From the NCBI GenBank assembly GCA_013368445.1, contig JAACJO010000005.1:1240001-1304000 (forward strand): a DNA stretch of 64,000 bases, written 5' to 3'. The first letter of the stretch is position 1. Each line of letters opens with the position of its first letter. Shown piece after piece: positions 33,801-45,646 of this stretch. The notes beneath the pieces were generated by a model. It did not search any database. It was not told the DNA's origin and saw nothing but the letters and a program-made list of their open reading frames with translations. Both the position numbers and the translations under genes were made by a program. The DNA comes from Leucocoprinus leucothites. Lineage: Eukaryota; Basidiomycota; Agaricomycetes; Agaricales; Agaricaceae.

Positions 33801-34816
33801 ATATGATTGGAACAGCGTGCATTCGCCGTAACATCCGCTGGCATCGAGGGCGGTAAAAACCTTGCTGAGAGCGCTCAAGATCTGGAACGGACGAGGAAGG
33901 CGATTAATGTCCAGCTCGCGGAGTTTGATGGAGTGAAGAAATCACTCATGCGTGATCTCCAAAATCGTTGTGAAAAGGTTGGTATTGTCACTATACATTC
34001 ATTTGCTAGCCCTGATCGGCACCCCTTGATATAGGTTGTGGAATTAGAAATTCAGTTAGACGAAATCAAAGAACAGTACAACAATGTCATCCGGAACAGC
34101 AACAGCAAAGCACAACAGAAGAAGATGGCATTCCTAGAGCGCAATCTCGAGCAACTGACTCTCGTCCAGAAACAAGTATGTAGCGATCGGTCTTCAAATT
34201 CCAGTCCATTCATTTGTTTCCATGACAGCTGGTCGATCAGAATTCGATGCTCAAGAAAGAGGCTGGAATCGCCGAACGCAAGCTCCTGGCTCGTAATGAA
34301 CGGATCCAGAATCTTGAGGCTCTCCTTCAAGATGCCGATCGTCGGTTGTCGGCTCAGAACCAGAAGTTCGAGGCTCAACTACAAGCAGTCAAAGAGCGTC
34401 TAGATCAGGCTCGAGGTTTGATTTCCCTTAGCTGTAATGTGGGGTGGGTGTCTGATAATTCCCCGTACAGCCCAAAAGGTACCTGCCGCGTCGCCGCTGA
34501 GTTTCGGGCGAATCGCGAAGCCGTTGAGAGGAGGTGGTGGAGCAGCGCCACCTTCCGCGACTTCCCCCGTAGGGTCTTCAGTAACACCCAATCCTTTGGC
34601 TCGCATGCAGAACGAGGAGGCTGGGTGAGCAATTTATTCGCTTTGCATGATCTATCTCTAACGGAGTCGTACGGCTGCGTTTGATCTCCCGTTCTGATCT
34701 AGTGGTGAGTGACCTTTCTTCATATATTCGCTTACGGCTAGGTTAGAATGCTGATGAACCGATTTGATTGTTCCCCTTCAGCTAAACGGGCATCCTGGTT
34801 TTTCAATTCACGGTAA
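30898..34816 (+). CDS. Conventional kinesin-1 heavy chain (KHC)
   Basis: The microtubule plus-end motor for vesicle and organelle transport along hyphae. The motor starts [11 protein letters not shown] and, after the first intron (GTAAGG...CACAG), RFRPVNS; then [14 protein letters not shown] (P-loop), [15 protein letters not shown] (switch I), [17 protein letters not shown] (switch II) and [15 protein letters not shown] (neck). A hinge with [18 protein letters not shown] and a long coiled coil with a leucine/glutamate pattern follow. The fungal tail includes [20 protein letters not shown] segment and the Gly/Pro globular end. The terminal peptide appears to be [11 protein letters not shown], encoded by the last exon 34782-34816 with TAA at 34814-34816. 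The tail frame fits only if a 2-nt exon TG at 34703-34704 is used between two GT-AG introns (34625-34702, 34705-34781); without it the frame either stops at 34628 or no phase works. About 10-12 exons, roughly 970 residues. Confidence 0.92.
34703..34704 (+). other. Candidate 2-nt microexon (TG) of kinesin-1
   Basis: The dinucleotide TG lies between a TAG acceptor (ending at 34702) and a near-perfect donor GTGAGT (from 34705). Joined to exon ends GCT-GG (34624) and CT-AAA-CGG (34782), it gives Ala-Gly-Ala-Lys-Arg and restores the SWFFNSR tail. The two introns would be 78 and 77 nt. Confidence 0.5.
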
Positions 34817-36337
34817 ATTGAATAGATCGCTGTCGTATCATTTTTGCTTGTCTCCTCTCGTTTCCTTTGCTTTTCTCGCATACCCAGTCTGTATCTCACG
34901 TAGCACATTTACTCTCATTCTGCTTCAGAATGCATTAATACTTGACAAATGGCTCTTTTCAGGGATACATGTTCGGAGGCTTCATGGTCAACTTAATCTA
35001 GATGCTTACTTACTCATAAAGACGCTCGATAATCCGACAACGTGGCAAAGAGGTAGTGATGTGGTAAGGCTTTTTGTGAAGCCCGCCTCGGCGTGATGGG
35101 CAGGGTCTGTCAGAACCCGAACATTACCAGAATCGGGCGGTCAAATGATGATGCTTGCTGTTTATTGACAAAGGCAGGAGGGTCAATTCGGTTCAAATGT
35201 CCTCGAGTAGGCTTTTCACGTAATATGACAGGAAAATTTCACGGCAGTAAACGTAGGTACTTGGTTAGCCTTTGATAGACATGATCTCACTGACTCGCCG
35301 AGTTCAGGGTTGGCAAAGCTCCAGCCGGAATGGTTTCCGGATGGCCGTGAGATAATTTTTGGGATCGGCGGCATAAACTGAATTCTCGGTTGCGCTGGGA
35401 GGATTTGGAATAAGCAAATTCTGAGTCTCAGCATGGCTTGGACTCGGATATTGTCACGCGTGTCAACGCTTCATAAGTAAAAAAGGCTTGCGATGGAGGG
35501 GAATATTAACGATTGCGGGAAATAGAATAGTCTGACGAGAGTGCAAGCTTCTGTTGCTTGCGGTTTTCGCATAACGTCATTGATGCGCTATGCGGAGCGG
35601 AAGGAAGTCACTGGGGGACCGAAAAACGTGTACGACTCGTATCTCCAGTCACCACCGGAAGACCTCTCGATGGTCTCTTGCTGCAGCATTAAAGCCAAGG
35701 GCACCACTATCCGCCGAGCCACGACACACAAGAAGCAACTATTTGGTTGTGCTTGCTGCCAGATTCAACGGGGACCTGAAAATAGATCAAGATCTAAACT
35801 AGATGTGCATTAGCTTATTTGGTTGGGTTGAAACGCGATATACAGTTTTTTATTCATATTTCCTAGAAAATGCCTCCGCTATGCTGGTTTAATTCCGTCA
35901 GACATCTCGTCCGCCTGAATGGAGACTTGGAGTGACTGATTACGCTAAGGGTCCCGGTGTCTTGTCTCTGTTTTTGGCGCGGATGCCTCGTTCGCGTTCT
36001 GCACTCCTTTCATACCTTCCACTCTGTCCAGTTCTCTGTAGCTCGGGAGTCATATACTGCTAGCCTTGTGAGTTGGCGTGTCCTACACGTCGGGGCATAT
36101 CCACGTGTGCTCGTTTTCTCTCCTAGACTAACATTACCCATCCACCTCTCTGAACGTTTGCCCTGCTCTCCACAGGATTATTTCTGCTGCTATCCATTGT
36201 TCTCCAAGCTTATAATATCTGTCTGCCACCAGACCTATTCGCCCTGCATAATTTCTTCGATTGGTGAGCGCTATCGACTGGTTGACCCCGGCCATAATTC
36301 TCATTCGTACAGATCAGCCTAATAATCACTCGAGACA
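34817..36337. other. Largest intergenic region (1.5 kb), no gene supported
   Basis: The longest gene-free stretch in the window. Short open frames at 35541-35813 and 35957-36322 lack any family resemblance and show no intron-exon logic. The part at 34820-34930 is T-rich and fits the kinesin-1 3' UTR. The final 220 bp, about 36110-36330, are C/T-rich with repeated TCTC and CTCC motifs, matching a long 5' leader of the PUF gene. The middle part may hold a non-coding RNA or a long leader with introns; nothing in the sequence decides. Confidence 0.5.
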
Positions 36338-39287
36338 ATGTCCGCTGTAAATTCCCGTAATCATTCGCCATCTCGCTCGCCTACTAATGTGAGAACACCA
36401 ACTGTCGCCGATCGGAAGAGTAACTTATACAGATATTGCAGACGCAACCGCAACGCTTAATCAATGGTGGGGTCTCTTACGCTGTGGGTAGTAATCTCAA
36501 TGGGCTGAAAAGTTTGAACTCAGGCTGGCAGGTTAGTGACCGACTACTGTCAAGTTTTTGTTTAAGCTGACGTACTATTGAATTTCAGGTTTGGGGAGGG
36601 GGGCATCCAAGAAATACCCCTGGGTCGTCGGTAGCCAGTGCGCACGAAGTTTCTCCACCGAGAAGTGACGCCAATCAGCGCGGGAGCCTTACTGACTGGA
36701 CGTCCCTGTCGAGACCCGCAACCAGCAGAAGCTGGGATGAAGTGCACGACCATGTCAAATGGGTACGGATTCTCAGCCGTCAATAAGTCCCGAGATTTTT
36801 TTTATGTTTTACCTTTCCATGTCAGGACTCTGTCGCGAAGAGGCAGACGCCCATCGGTCAGAATGGGGTTTTGCCAATTCCTCGAATTGTAAGTGATCGT
36901 TCACATTGACACTCCACGGAGAAGTTGACTATCTCTTCAGGAACAAACACTGGTGTTGAAGAACGGTCAGGGAAATTGACAGCGTGAATTCATTCTTATT
37001 CTGACATCTATTGTAGGCTTGGTGGCTGCGAACTCGCCAACACGTCCTTATGCAGGTTACCAGAAATCTCCCGTAACCCCCAATTTTGACTCCCTTCAGA
37101 CGAGTCGATCCCCTAATGTAGATGAGCTCAGCTCAGCTATGAGGGGCATGGTGGTTGAAGATGACCATGACCTACAACGACAAGCAGCACTCAATCTATC
37201 GCGAAATCATCTTCAGCCATCTGGCGCTTTGTCTTTCGCCTCTATCTCACAGCCGGATTATGGCTCACCATATCAGACGTCTCAAGGTCCTCGAGACGCC
37301 TTTTCCGACAGCCCATTCAGTTATGATCCATATCGCCCGAATTCGGATCCTCCAGCTTATTCTTCTCCAGCCATCATGAATGGCACACCGCCTTCAATCT
37401 ATCCTAATATTTCTCCTTTGGATCTTCACCGTCGACCGGGCTTCGTATATGATTACCCCGCAAACACGAGACCCCCGGCGCCTCAGTTTTATTATCCTAG
37501 TCAAGGTTTGGTTTATGGTCACCCAGCCCCTTCTCCCCATGCGACACCTCAAATCATCCAACCCGGTAATCTTTCCGGGGCCGAGAAAATTGATATTCAG
37601 GTAAGCCGGAGAAAGCCAATGGATACAAGACTCTGAGTTGTCTTGTAGTATCAGGCTGGCCTGCCCACTCCCATGTTAACACCCATGACCCCACTTGTAC
37701 CGCCCCATAACGGTGGGTTTGGTCCATTGGACTCAACTACGGGGCATCTAGTTCCTTTTGCGGCTCCTCACCTTCCGCAGTTCGCTCCGATGACTCCGGT
37801 GTACTCAAACGGTATATTCCCCTACCCTAACCACCTTCGACTAGCTTCGGTGGTCCGGAGCAACCTCCTGGAAGAGTTCCGAACCCGGAAGTCTCGCAAG
37901 TGGGAACTAAATGTGTGTCAATTATCTGGTCGTGAATTCCTTCGACTGAGGCTTGAATCCTTCCCTAGGATATTGCTGGGCACATTGTTGAATTTAGCAC
38001 AGACCAGTATGGCTCCCGTTTCATACAGACCAAGCTAGAAAACGCGGGTATTGAGAAGATTCGAGCTGTTTATGACGAAATCGTTCCTACATATGCCATG
38101 AAACTCATGCAGGACGTTTTCGGTAACTATGTAAGCTCAATGCTGTGGCGCTTCCGGGAACCGATTATTTACTAGTTCCTTATTAGGTTATTCAGAAATT
38201 GATGGATTTCGGGACACAAGACCAGCGAGCTGGCCTAGCGCGGATAGTTGAAAATGAAATTATTGACCTGTCACTCAATGTCTATGGGTGTCGAGTTGTT
38301 CAAAAGGTACAAATTTTCCTAGTATCTTGTGACCCTTACTCACAAATGACAGGTTATTGAGCTTTGCACGGCGGAGCAGCAAACCCAGCTTGTCCGCAAA
38401 ATAGAACCTCATGTACTCACAGCGGTTAAAGACACTAACGGTAATCATGTACGTTAAAATGACCTTGTCCATCTCAATTGCCCAACTTAACCGTCCTTTC
38501 TACAGGTGATTCAGAAATTCGTCATGACTGTCCCACCCGAGCGCCTCTCTTTCTTGAGAGCCTTTCGCGATGCCGCACGTCAACTTGCCATTCACCCATA
38601 TGGTTGTCGTGTCTTGCAGCGATGTCTGGAATACCTCCCCAATGATTATTGTCGCGGTATAATAGATGAGCTGCATGGCATTGCCGATAATCTGATGCAG
38701 GATCAATTTGGCGTGAGTTTCAGTGGCACTACATTTATACACGAACTAACATCCAACTCAGAACTACGTTGTCCAATACATCTTGCAACATGGTCAACCG
38801 CACGATTGCGTGATTATCGCTGCTCATATGAGGGGTCTTGTTTTAAAGCTGTCTCGTCATAAGTTTGCGTCGAACGTTGTGGAGAAGGTTTTGGTTCATT
38901 CTGATTGTGATACGAGGCGAAAATTGATAAACGAGATACTGGAGATTGAGCATGGCATTGATCCTGTCCATGCGATGATGATGGATGCTTATGGCAGTAA
39001 GCATAGACTCTGAGTTCTTTAATCAGTCTCCTCTAACCTTTGCTTGAAGATTATGTTATCCAAACGGCACTCAATCAGGTCGAAGGAGACCAAAGAGAGC
39101 TTTTGTATGCCCGCGTTAGATCGCATCTCGTAGCTATCAAGTGTGAGCCAAGGCCGAAAATTGAGCCCAAGCACATTGTTGCAAGTGAGTAGTTCGTCAC
39201 CTAACAAAAGATTCAATCACACTTATATTTCACGTTCTAATAGTTGAAAGGCTCCTTTTTGGCGATGGCGATAACAATGGTATATGA
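36338..39287 (+). CDS. Pumilio/PUF-family RNA-binding protein
   Basis: A sequence-specific 3' UTR binding repressor of the Pumilio (PUM-HD) family. The first exon encodes [17 protein letters not shown], then a disordered Ser/Pro/Asn/Gln-rich N-terminal half with [20 protein letters not shown] and [20 protein letters not shown]. The PUM-HD occupies the last part, from about 37970. Repeats carry visible RNA-contact triplets: [90 protein letters not shown] and [14 protein letters not shown], i.e. eight repeats with contacts like those of human PUM1 and yeast PUF3. It should therefore read UGUANAUA-like sites, an inference from the repeat code. Stop TGA at 39285-39287. About 10 exons. Confidence 0.9.
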
Positions 39288-39810
39288 CATGCGAGAGACT
39301 TAATGTCATACACTTCTGGTATCTTGGATCCTAATGCGGTCGAGTGGAAATTCCCCCTTCAGTGCCTGTCTCATTTGTTTCTATTTTCACGTACCTATTC
39401 GCACTTCGTAAATTGCAAGTTTGAGTCGGACTTGGATCTTCGTTTCGTTTATCATTACACTGCTCATCGTTCACATTTATAGTATGCTGTTATACAATTT
39501 CAACTTAATCAGTGACTTTTTTTGTCGTTGTCAATCGTTACAAAGCAACTGTGTAGCAGAGTTTTCACTAGGTTATCCAGATATCCCTGTCGCCCACTAG
39601 CAGGCTTTGACATTCAGCAGACCGAGAATTTAGAAAGCGCTGATCCGGAACACATGATTTGTCGGCGGGTCACCGTGACGTGTCGAGCTGCTCCCAAAGT
39701 AGGCCAAATAGCGGCTGAAGACCGTGAGTAGAACCCGTGAAGTCAGCTCTGAGCCAGCTCTCCCACTCTTGTTCCTTATTTACTATCGTGTCTCCTCATA
39801 GCTGGTCATT
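39288..39810. other. Spacer PUF / SEC16
   Basis: 523 bp without a supported gene. The first 250 bp are AT-rich and fit the PUF 3' UTR. The last 60 bp before the SEC16 ATG contain CTCCCACTCTTG and TCTCCTCAT, a C/T-rich start-proximal block. An open plus-strand frame at 39522-39731 shows no family features. Confidence 0.45.
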
Positions 39811-42800
39811 ATGAGTGGTACGGAGGCCGCCGCTTCCCTCTTTGGTTCTGCGGACACATCGTCCGACCCGTTTGCAACCCTCGGAACGGAGTATAGTCAA
39901 GAAGCATCTGACGACCTCTTTGGTGGAGCCAGTACAGACCACCCGGCAAAAGCTGATGCTGCGAACGTTTTCGACAGCCCTCCAGAGCAACAGGCTACCA
40001 CAAACGATTCCGTAGATACGAGCCATAGTCTTCTTGCGGCGGAGAGCCATGGTTATACACCTAATTCTTATACCCCGGCGTACAATGTAAACGCATTGCC
40101 GGAAGCCCATGGAACACACGACCCTCGTCAGCAATGGGGTGGAAACCAGACGTATCATGGTGCAGGTATATTTCCTGTTTTCATGTTTGCTCTGATTTCT
40201 TAATCCCGTCTACAGACAATGCTTCGTATGACGCCAACAAATATGTATCACCGGTCGCTTATGATCCATATGTGCCCCCTCAAGCTACTAACTACATCCC
40301 CTCCAATTATCAGCCCCCTCCCCCGCAAACGGCTCCCTTCTCTTACCCTGGGAACCAGGTATCTACTTATGACAATCGCCATATAGCAGATCCATATGCC
40401 CCTACTCAGCCTGCGAATCAGTCCGCCTATTCTCCGTATGACCCATATGCCCTAGTGTCAAGTGGAAAGTCTTCGGTATCGTCGCAACAACTTCACGCCA
40501 TCCCACCAGCATCCTCATACTCTTCTCCGCCGCCCGCTTCCAAGACCAATTTGTCTGCCGTGCCCGCACCACCGGTACCAACGACGACCCAAATTAGCAG
40601 GCCCAAGGTCTCGAACGCGTACGATCCACCATTTCCTGTAGCGTCATACGGTCGGCGGAATGTTTCTGGGCCGGTTAAATACGGCCAAGGACACAATACG
40701 CCCGCCCACTCCGCTTATACCGCTTACCAACCTGCCAATTCTGCCTCACTTCCGCCCCCTCCCTCACGTGTGTCAGCATCTACTACTCCTTCACCCCAAC
40801 CGCGTGCGCCTGAAGTGCCCCCAGCTTCCCTCCCTCCTCCCCCGCGACCCTCTTCAAAACCACATGATTATGCCTCCACTTACACTCCTGCCACGACTCA
40901 ACCGTCATCATTTCCTCAACACAGACTGGCCAATGACACTGTAGCTGCGTCGACCGGAACCTCACCTCCAGCTCCTACTACCCATACCGTGAGCGTTTCT
41001 CCCACTTCGATTCCACTTTCTGAGCCAAGTGGACCGCGACACGACTGGGTTTATTCTCAGGGGAGTAGTGTTCAATATGATAAGGAACATACCCTCCCAG
41101 ATACATTCTCAAACGCCGAGTCTGCATCGAGTTTTTTTAATGAAATAAGTCAGCCAGGGGACCCAGCAAGAGCCGAACCTGCCTTGGAAGAACCATTTGA
41201 GTTACAACCAGCACCCGCTCGCGTAGCTTCACCACTGGCTACCACCAGTCCTATCCCCAAACCTACAAAACCTCAGTCACCTAATGGCTCGATTTCGTCA
41301 AGCCCACAGCAGTCTTTCAAAGCGGTGTCCCCTCCATCCGTCAAAGCAAGTATGGAATCGGGACGTTTCCCAAGTCCGCGGCAAAGTCCTCGACCTCCCT
41401 CAAGCTCTTCTCCAGTCTATGGTCTTCCACATCCTCGCGCATCTCCTGATCTTCGCAAAGAGGCTTTTTCGCTCGAGCACATTCCAAGGTCAAAAACTAC
41501 TTCCCCGAGCATTGATGGAACCCCAACCAATATGAACCCATATGCCCCACCGCCCCAGGGTTCTACTCTCCGTACCAAGTCAGCTTCAATGAACTCTGCT
41601 GATAGGGTAAGCTCTCCAGAGTTATCTCCTAGTGCTGTGCACGATCGCTATGCACCTCGTGGGTCAAGAGTTAGCAACGCCTATGGAATCGACCGGACCG
41701 GCTCTCCTAGCTCTTTTTCAGCTCGCTCATCAGACAGTCAACACAATGTCAACCCCCAGCCTGGTCATTATCTTCCGCCCGTGTCTGAATCATCATCTCA
41801 TACACCCGCGACTTTCTCCCAAGAACCTCCATCCATAGCTGAAGGCCCTTACGCTCCTTCTCAGCACAATCACGCAGTCAAATCTGCATCCTCTCACAGC
41901 AGTTATGGGCAATCACCGTACGCTTATAGTACAGACCTTTCTGCTCCTCAAGAACTAAACACGAAGCCCACCATCACCCCTTACGCCCCTTCGCCTTCAC
42001 TCTTGGGAGCCAATGATCCTCTTGGTCGCACTTCTGTTCGTGTACCAGTGGTTAGCTTTGGTTTTGGAGGCAAAATCGTTACTTGTTTTCATGACGCAGG
42101 CTCCCTGAATACTGGATTTGACGTTGCACTTTCATCTCGGACCTCAAGCAAAGTCCAGGTGCAAAGCTGGAAAAAAGTGGTACCAGAGTCAGCTTTGGAC
42201 TCAGCGGTAACATTTCCTGGACCTTTACATGCCGATCCTGGCCCACCAGGCACTGGCCTCATGAAAGCAGCTGCTACGACACAAGCGAAAACTAAGAAGA
42301 CGTCACTCCTCAAGTACCTCTCTGACCGTGCTGATGAGATAACCCAGGGCTTAGGTTACCTACACAGTGGTAGTGCTGAAAAGCGGACAGCTGAAGGGAA
42401 GCTCGTACTGGTCAAGCTCCTCAAGATAATGGTTGACAATGACGGGCATGCGCTTGGAACGTAAGTCTACTTTTATTCCATTCCCTTGTCTTGCTCGGCT
42501 CATGGTGCGGTAAAGTCCTCAGCTAGATTCTGCTGTTCGTGCCGCCCTGGTACCCCGACTCGAGGGCATGACAACAAATGACTCTGGAGCTCACTTTACA
42601 ACTACCGCAGACGCTGCCGGACTCTTGGCGGAGACGCCTTATGGAACCGCCAACTCTGGTGGTAGCGTAGCGCCAATTTCAGTCACCACTCTTCAGGGGA
42701 CTAATCTAGACAAGATTGAGGAGTTCCTGCTGCGCGGAGAACGTCGTCAAGCTTATCATTATGCATTGGACGAGAAATTATGGGCCCATGCTATGGTCAT

Positions 42801-45433
42801 TGCAAGCAGCATAGACAAGGAGGCATGGAAGGAAGTTGTTAATGAATTCATAAGGGCAGATCTTGGTGTCAAGGGTGACAGCCCGTTCACTCTACCTAGT
42901 CGCGTTGATTCCCAAGCACCGTCCGTGAACGGTAGAGAAGGACTTCGAGTAGCATATGGTTTGTTCTCCGGGCAGGGAGCGGCTGCAGGTATGATCTTGA
43001 TTTCATATGCTCGTTCTCGGATAATGTTCACCCTGAGTAGTGCAGGAGCTAGTACCCAAGAGCGTCTTAGCAAGAGTGAATGGCCGACTGCCCATTCCGG
43101 CACCGACAATTCCAGCTCCGACAATAGGTCAGCCGACTCCTCGGACACCCAACTTCACCCTTCCAGCAGCAGGAGCTAAAATCCCGGCTGAATCATTATC
43201 AAAATGGGCAGAAACAGTGGCAATGTTGTTGGTGTCACCGTTGACACCTGATGCATCGGCAACTCTCACTGCGCTTGGAGACCAGCTTTTGGCGAATGGC
43301 TGGTTGGAGGCGGCCCATGTCTGGTGAGTTTCCAGGTCGTCCGATGAAGAGGCATGCTTAACTATACTTTAGTTTCTTGCTCTCGCCTCAGACCTCACCT
43401 GTCGGTGGTGTTGGTAACCCTGCCGCGCGGATTGTGTTGCTGGGCTCTAAGAACCCTGCCAATGTGCCAACTTTTTCAAGGGATTCCGACTCCATTGTAT
43501 TCACTGAAATCTTGGAACACGCCCTGGCAACCGCTCCAGTACCGAAGGGCCAAGAACCGAACCATGGCTTCCCACATTTACAAGCGTATCGTTTGATTCG
43601 TGCCTATGCCGCCGCCGAAGCGGGCGACCTGGGGGTTGCTAGCAGGTTCGTTAGTTTCAATATTTGACATACACTGTCCCCAATATCTCTCATTTAGGTA
43701 TTGTGAAGCCATTACAGCCTCTCTTGTTCGGGGGTCTGTCTACTTCACGCCGACGATGTTGGAGCAGCTGAAGAATCTAGCTGACCGGCTTTCTGGTGTA
43801 TCTCACTCTGACAAGTCGAGCTCGTGGATGCCCGGAAAAATCTCGAAGCCAAGTCTCGACACCATCGGAGGGTGGCTAGAGGGAAGATTCACGAAGCTAG
43901 TGACTGGTGAATCTGACAGTCCAGCATCACCACAAGAGGATGCCTCGAAACAGGATGGTACACATGGCTTTGTGGGGCCATTTGCCCATTACAACACCAT
44001 TTCCTCAACCACCAGTTCGGCACGGTCCTCCCCGGCCCCTACGTTTGTAACACCTGCGTATGCTTTGCCACCTAGGACTGGATCCGCCATGTCGAATAAG
44101 GCACCATATGGTTATGGAATTGACAGGGCTTCGTCTGCGATGGAGCCTATAAGGCGGAAACATTCTCCTCAACCATTGGTGCCGCCACCACACTCACTTC
44201 CACCGGCGCAAGCTATGTCCGCAGGCGCTACTATGACGTCTTTCCCGTCTATTCAGACCCAACTGGGTAACTACAGTCATGGGAATAGTAGTGGCAGCCC
44301 ATACTCTAATGGGTATAGCCCAGGATCGGACTTGCAAACACCTAGGCCGTCGAACCATAACAGCGACTATGTCGGAGACGAGGCGAATGTGCAGGAGGTA
44401 ACCTGGTGGGGATCGTCCGCTGGCTATGGAAATAGCAATGACAACGGAAAGACCCCTACTGTAGCCCACTTTGAAAAAGTTGAGGAAACCCATGTTAGTG
44501 TGGATAATAATGGGTTCTTTTCGCCGATGATGAACCAGACGTTTTCGATTGGACCCCATTCGAGTTCGTCGTCAACACCTGTTTCAGGACGTGGACAATC
44601 GTCTTCGTATGAAGAGGATGTGGAGGATGACTTGGGCTTGGGGAATAGCTCAAAGAAGAAAAATGAGACTGCGAGTGAAGGTGGTGTTCAAGCGAATAAA
44701 AATACCCCTGCTCCTGCTCCTGCTGCCGCTCCTGCAAAGGAGGCAGAGAAGAAACCTGGTGTGTTATCTAAACGTGAATTTCTTTCGAGATGACAAGCTC
44801 ATTGATTTCTAGATGCTCCTGCACAAAGTTCAGGTGGATGGCTCTCTCGTTGGTGGCGCAAAGAAAACACCTCAGGAGGACCTGTTAAAGCTAGCCTAGG
44901 AGAAGAGAGTTCATTCTACTACGACCAGGAACTCAAACGCTGGGTCAACAAAAAGGTACTGTCCTATCTTCCACGTCTTTGTGACGCAACTAATACGACG
45001 GAAAATCGTAATATATTTTTAGGTAGGAGCGGAGGCACCGAAACCAACACCTACTCTGCCTCCTCCCCGTGCGCAGACAGCATCACCAGCCATGTTGGGT
45101 GGGCATAGCAAGCCTCCACCACCACCAGGTGGCCCATCTACCAACGGCAATGTTGCCAATGGACATGGTCTTGGTAGACCGGCTAGCGCGATCGATTTGA
45201 CGACTTCGCCGCCGACGAGTAAACCGATAATGCGTGTGAGATCGAATTTGGCTCCTCCTGGGCTGGATTCGGCGCCACCTACACCGACAGGTACGAGGAT
45301 TGTTCCTGGATCGGGTCCTGCGAGCGGGCCTTCGCCGCCGATCAGGCCGAAAAGCTCGACTTCTGCGAAAAAGAATGTGAGGAGTCGGTATGTGGATGTG
45401 TTTGCTGCGGAGGCAGGAGGAAGTAGTGCTTGA
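39811..45433 (+). CDS. SEC16: COPII coat assembly protein SEC16
   Basis: The scaffold of ER exit sites, binding COPII components. A long N-terminal disordered half starts at 39811 with MSGTEAAASLFGSADTSS and is followed by a Pro/Tyr/Ser-rich region with many NPYAPP, YDPYAP type motifs up to about 42000. The central conserved domain begins VPVVSFGFGGKIVTCFHDA (about 42040) and runs into the ACE1 helical domain with KIEEFLLRGERRQAYHYALD, LWAHAMVIASSIDKEAWKEV, SKWAETVAMLLVSPLTPD, ALGDQLLANGWLEAAHVC and RLIRAYAAAEAGDLGVASRY. The C-terminal part has SGGWLSRWWRKEN and YDQELKRWVNKK, the usual short conserved end that contacts SEC23. Stop TGA at 45431-45433. About 8 exons, near 1,790 residues. No anomaly except the very long Pro/Tyr-rich N-half, common in fungi. 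Confidence 0.93.
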
Positions 45434-45646
45434 GTCGTGAAATGTTGAGGTGGTGGTGATTTATTCTTGTATTATACTATTTCCTCTCCTTTCTCTCTCT
45501 ACTTAGTTCTCGTCGTTGATGATTTGCTTGTTGTGTGTGGTACATGAGACAACAACATGGATAGAACACTTAAGATATATAGAGCTCTTATTTTCCTCTA
45601 ATAATAACACGTATTTTTAAATACATAGCAAGGGCTAAGGACCGAA
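45434..45646. other. Convergent spacer SEC16 / OST3
   Basis: 213 bp between the two stop codons. T-rich plus-strand part (45460-45530) with TATTATACTATTTCC could be the SEC16 poly(A) region, and the segment 45560-45620, with TAATAATAACACG, the OST3 one on the minus strand. No gene. Confidence 0.5.

Noticed and set aside
35541..36322. Two plus-strand frames upstream of the PUF gene
   Set aside because: No domain, no splice structure; composition fits leader or spacer.
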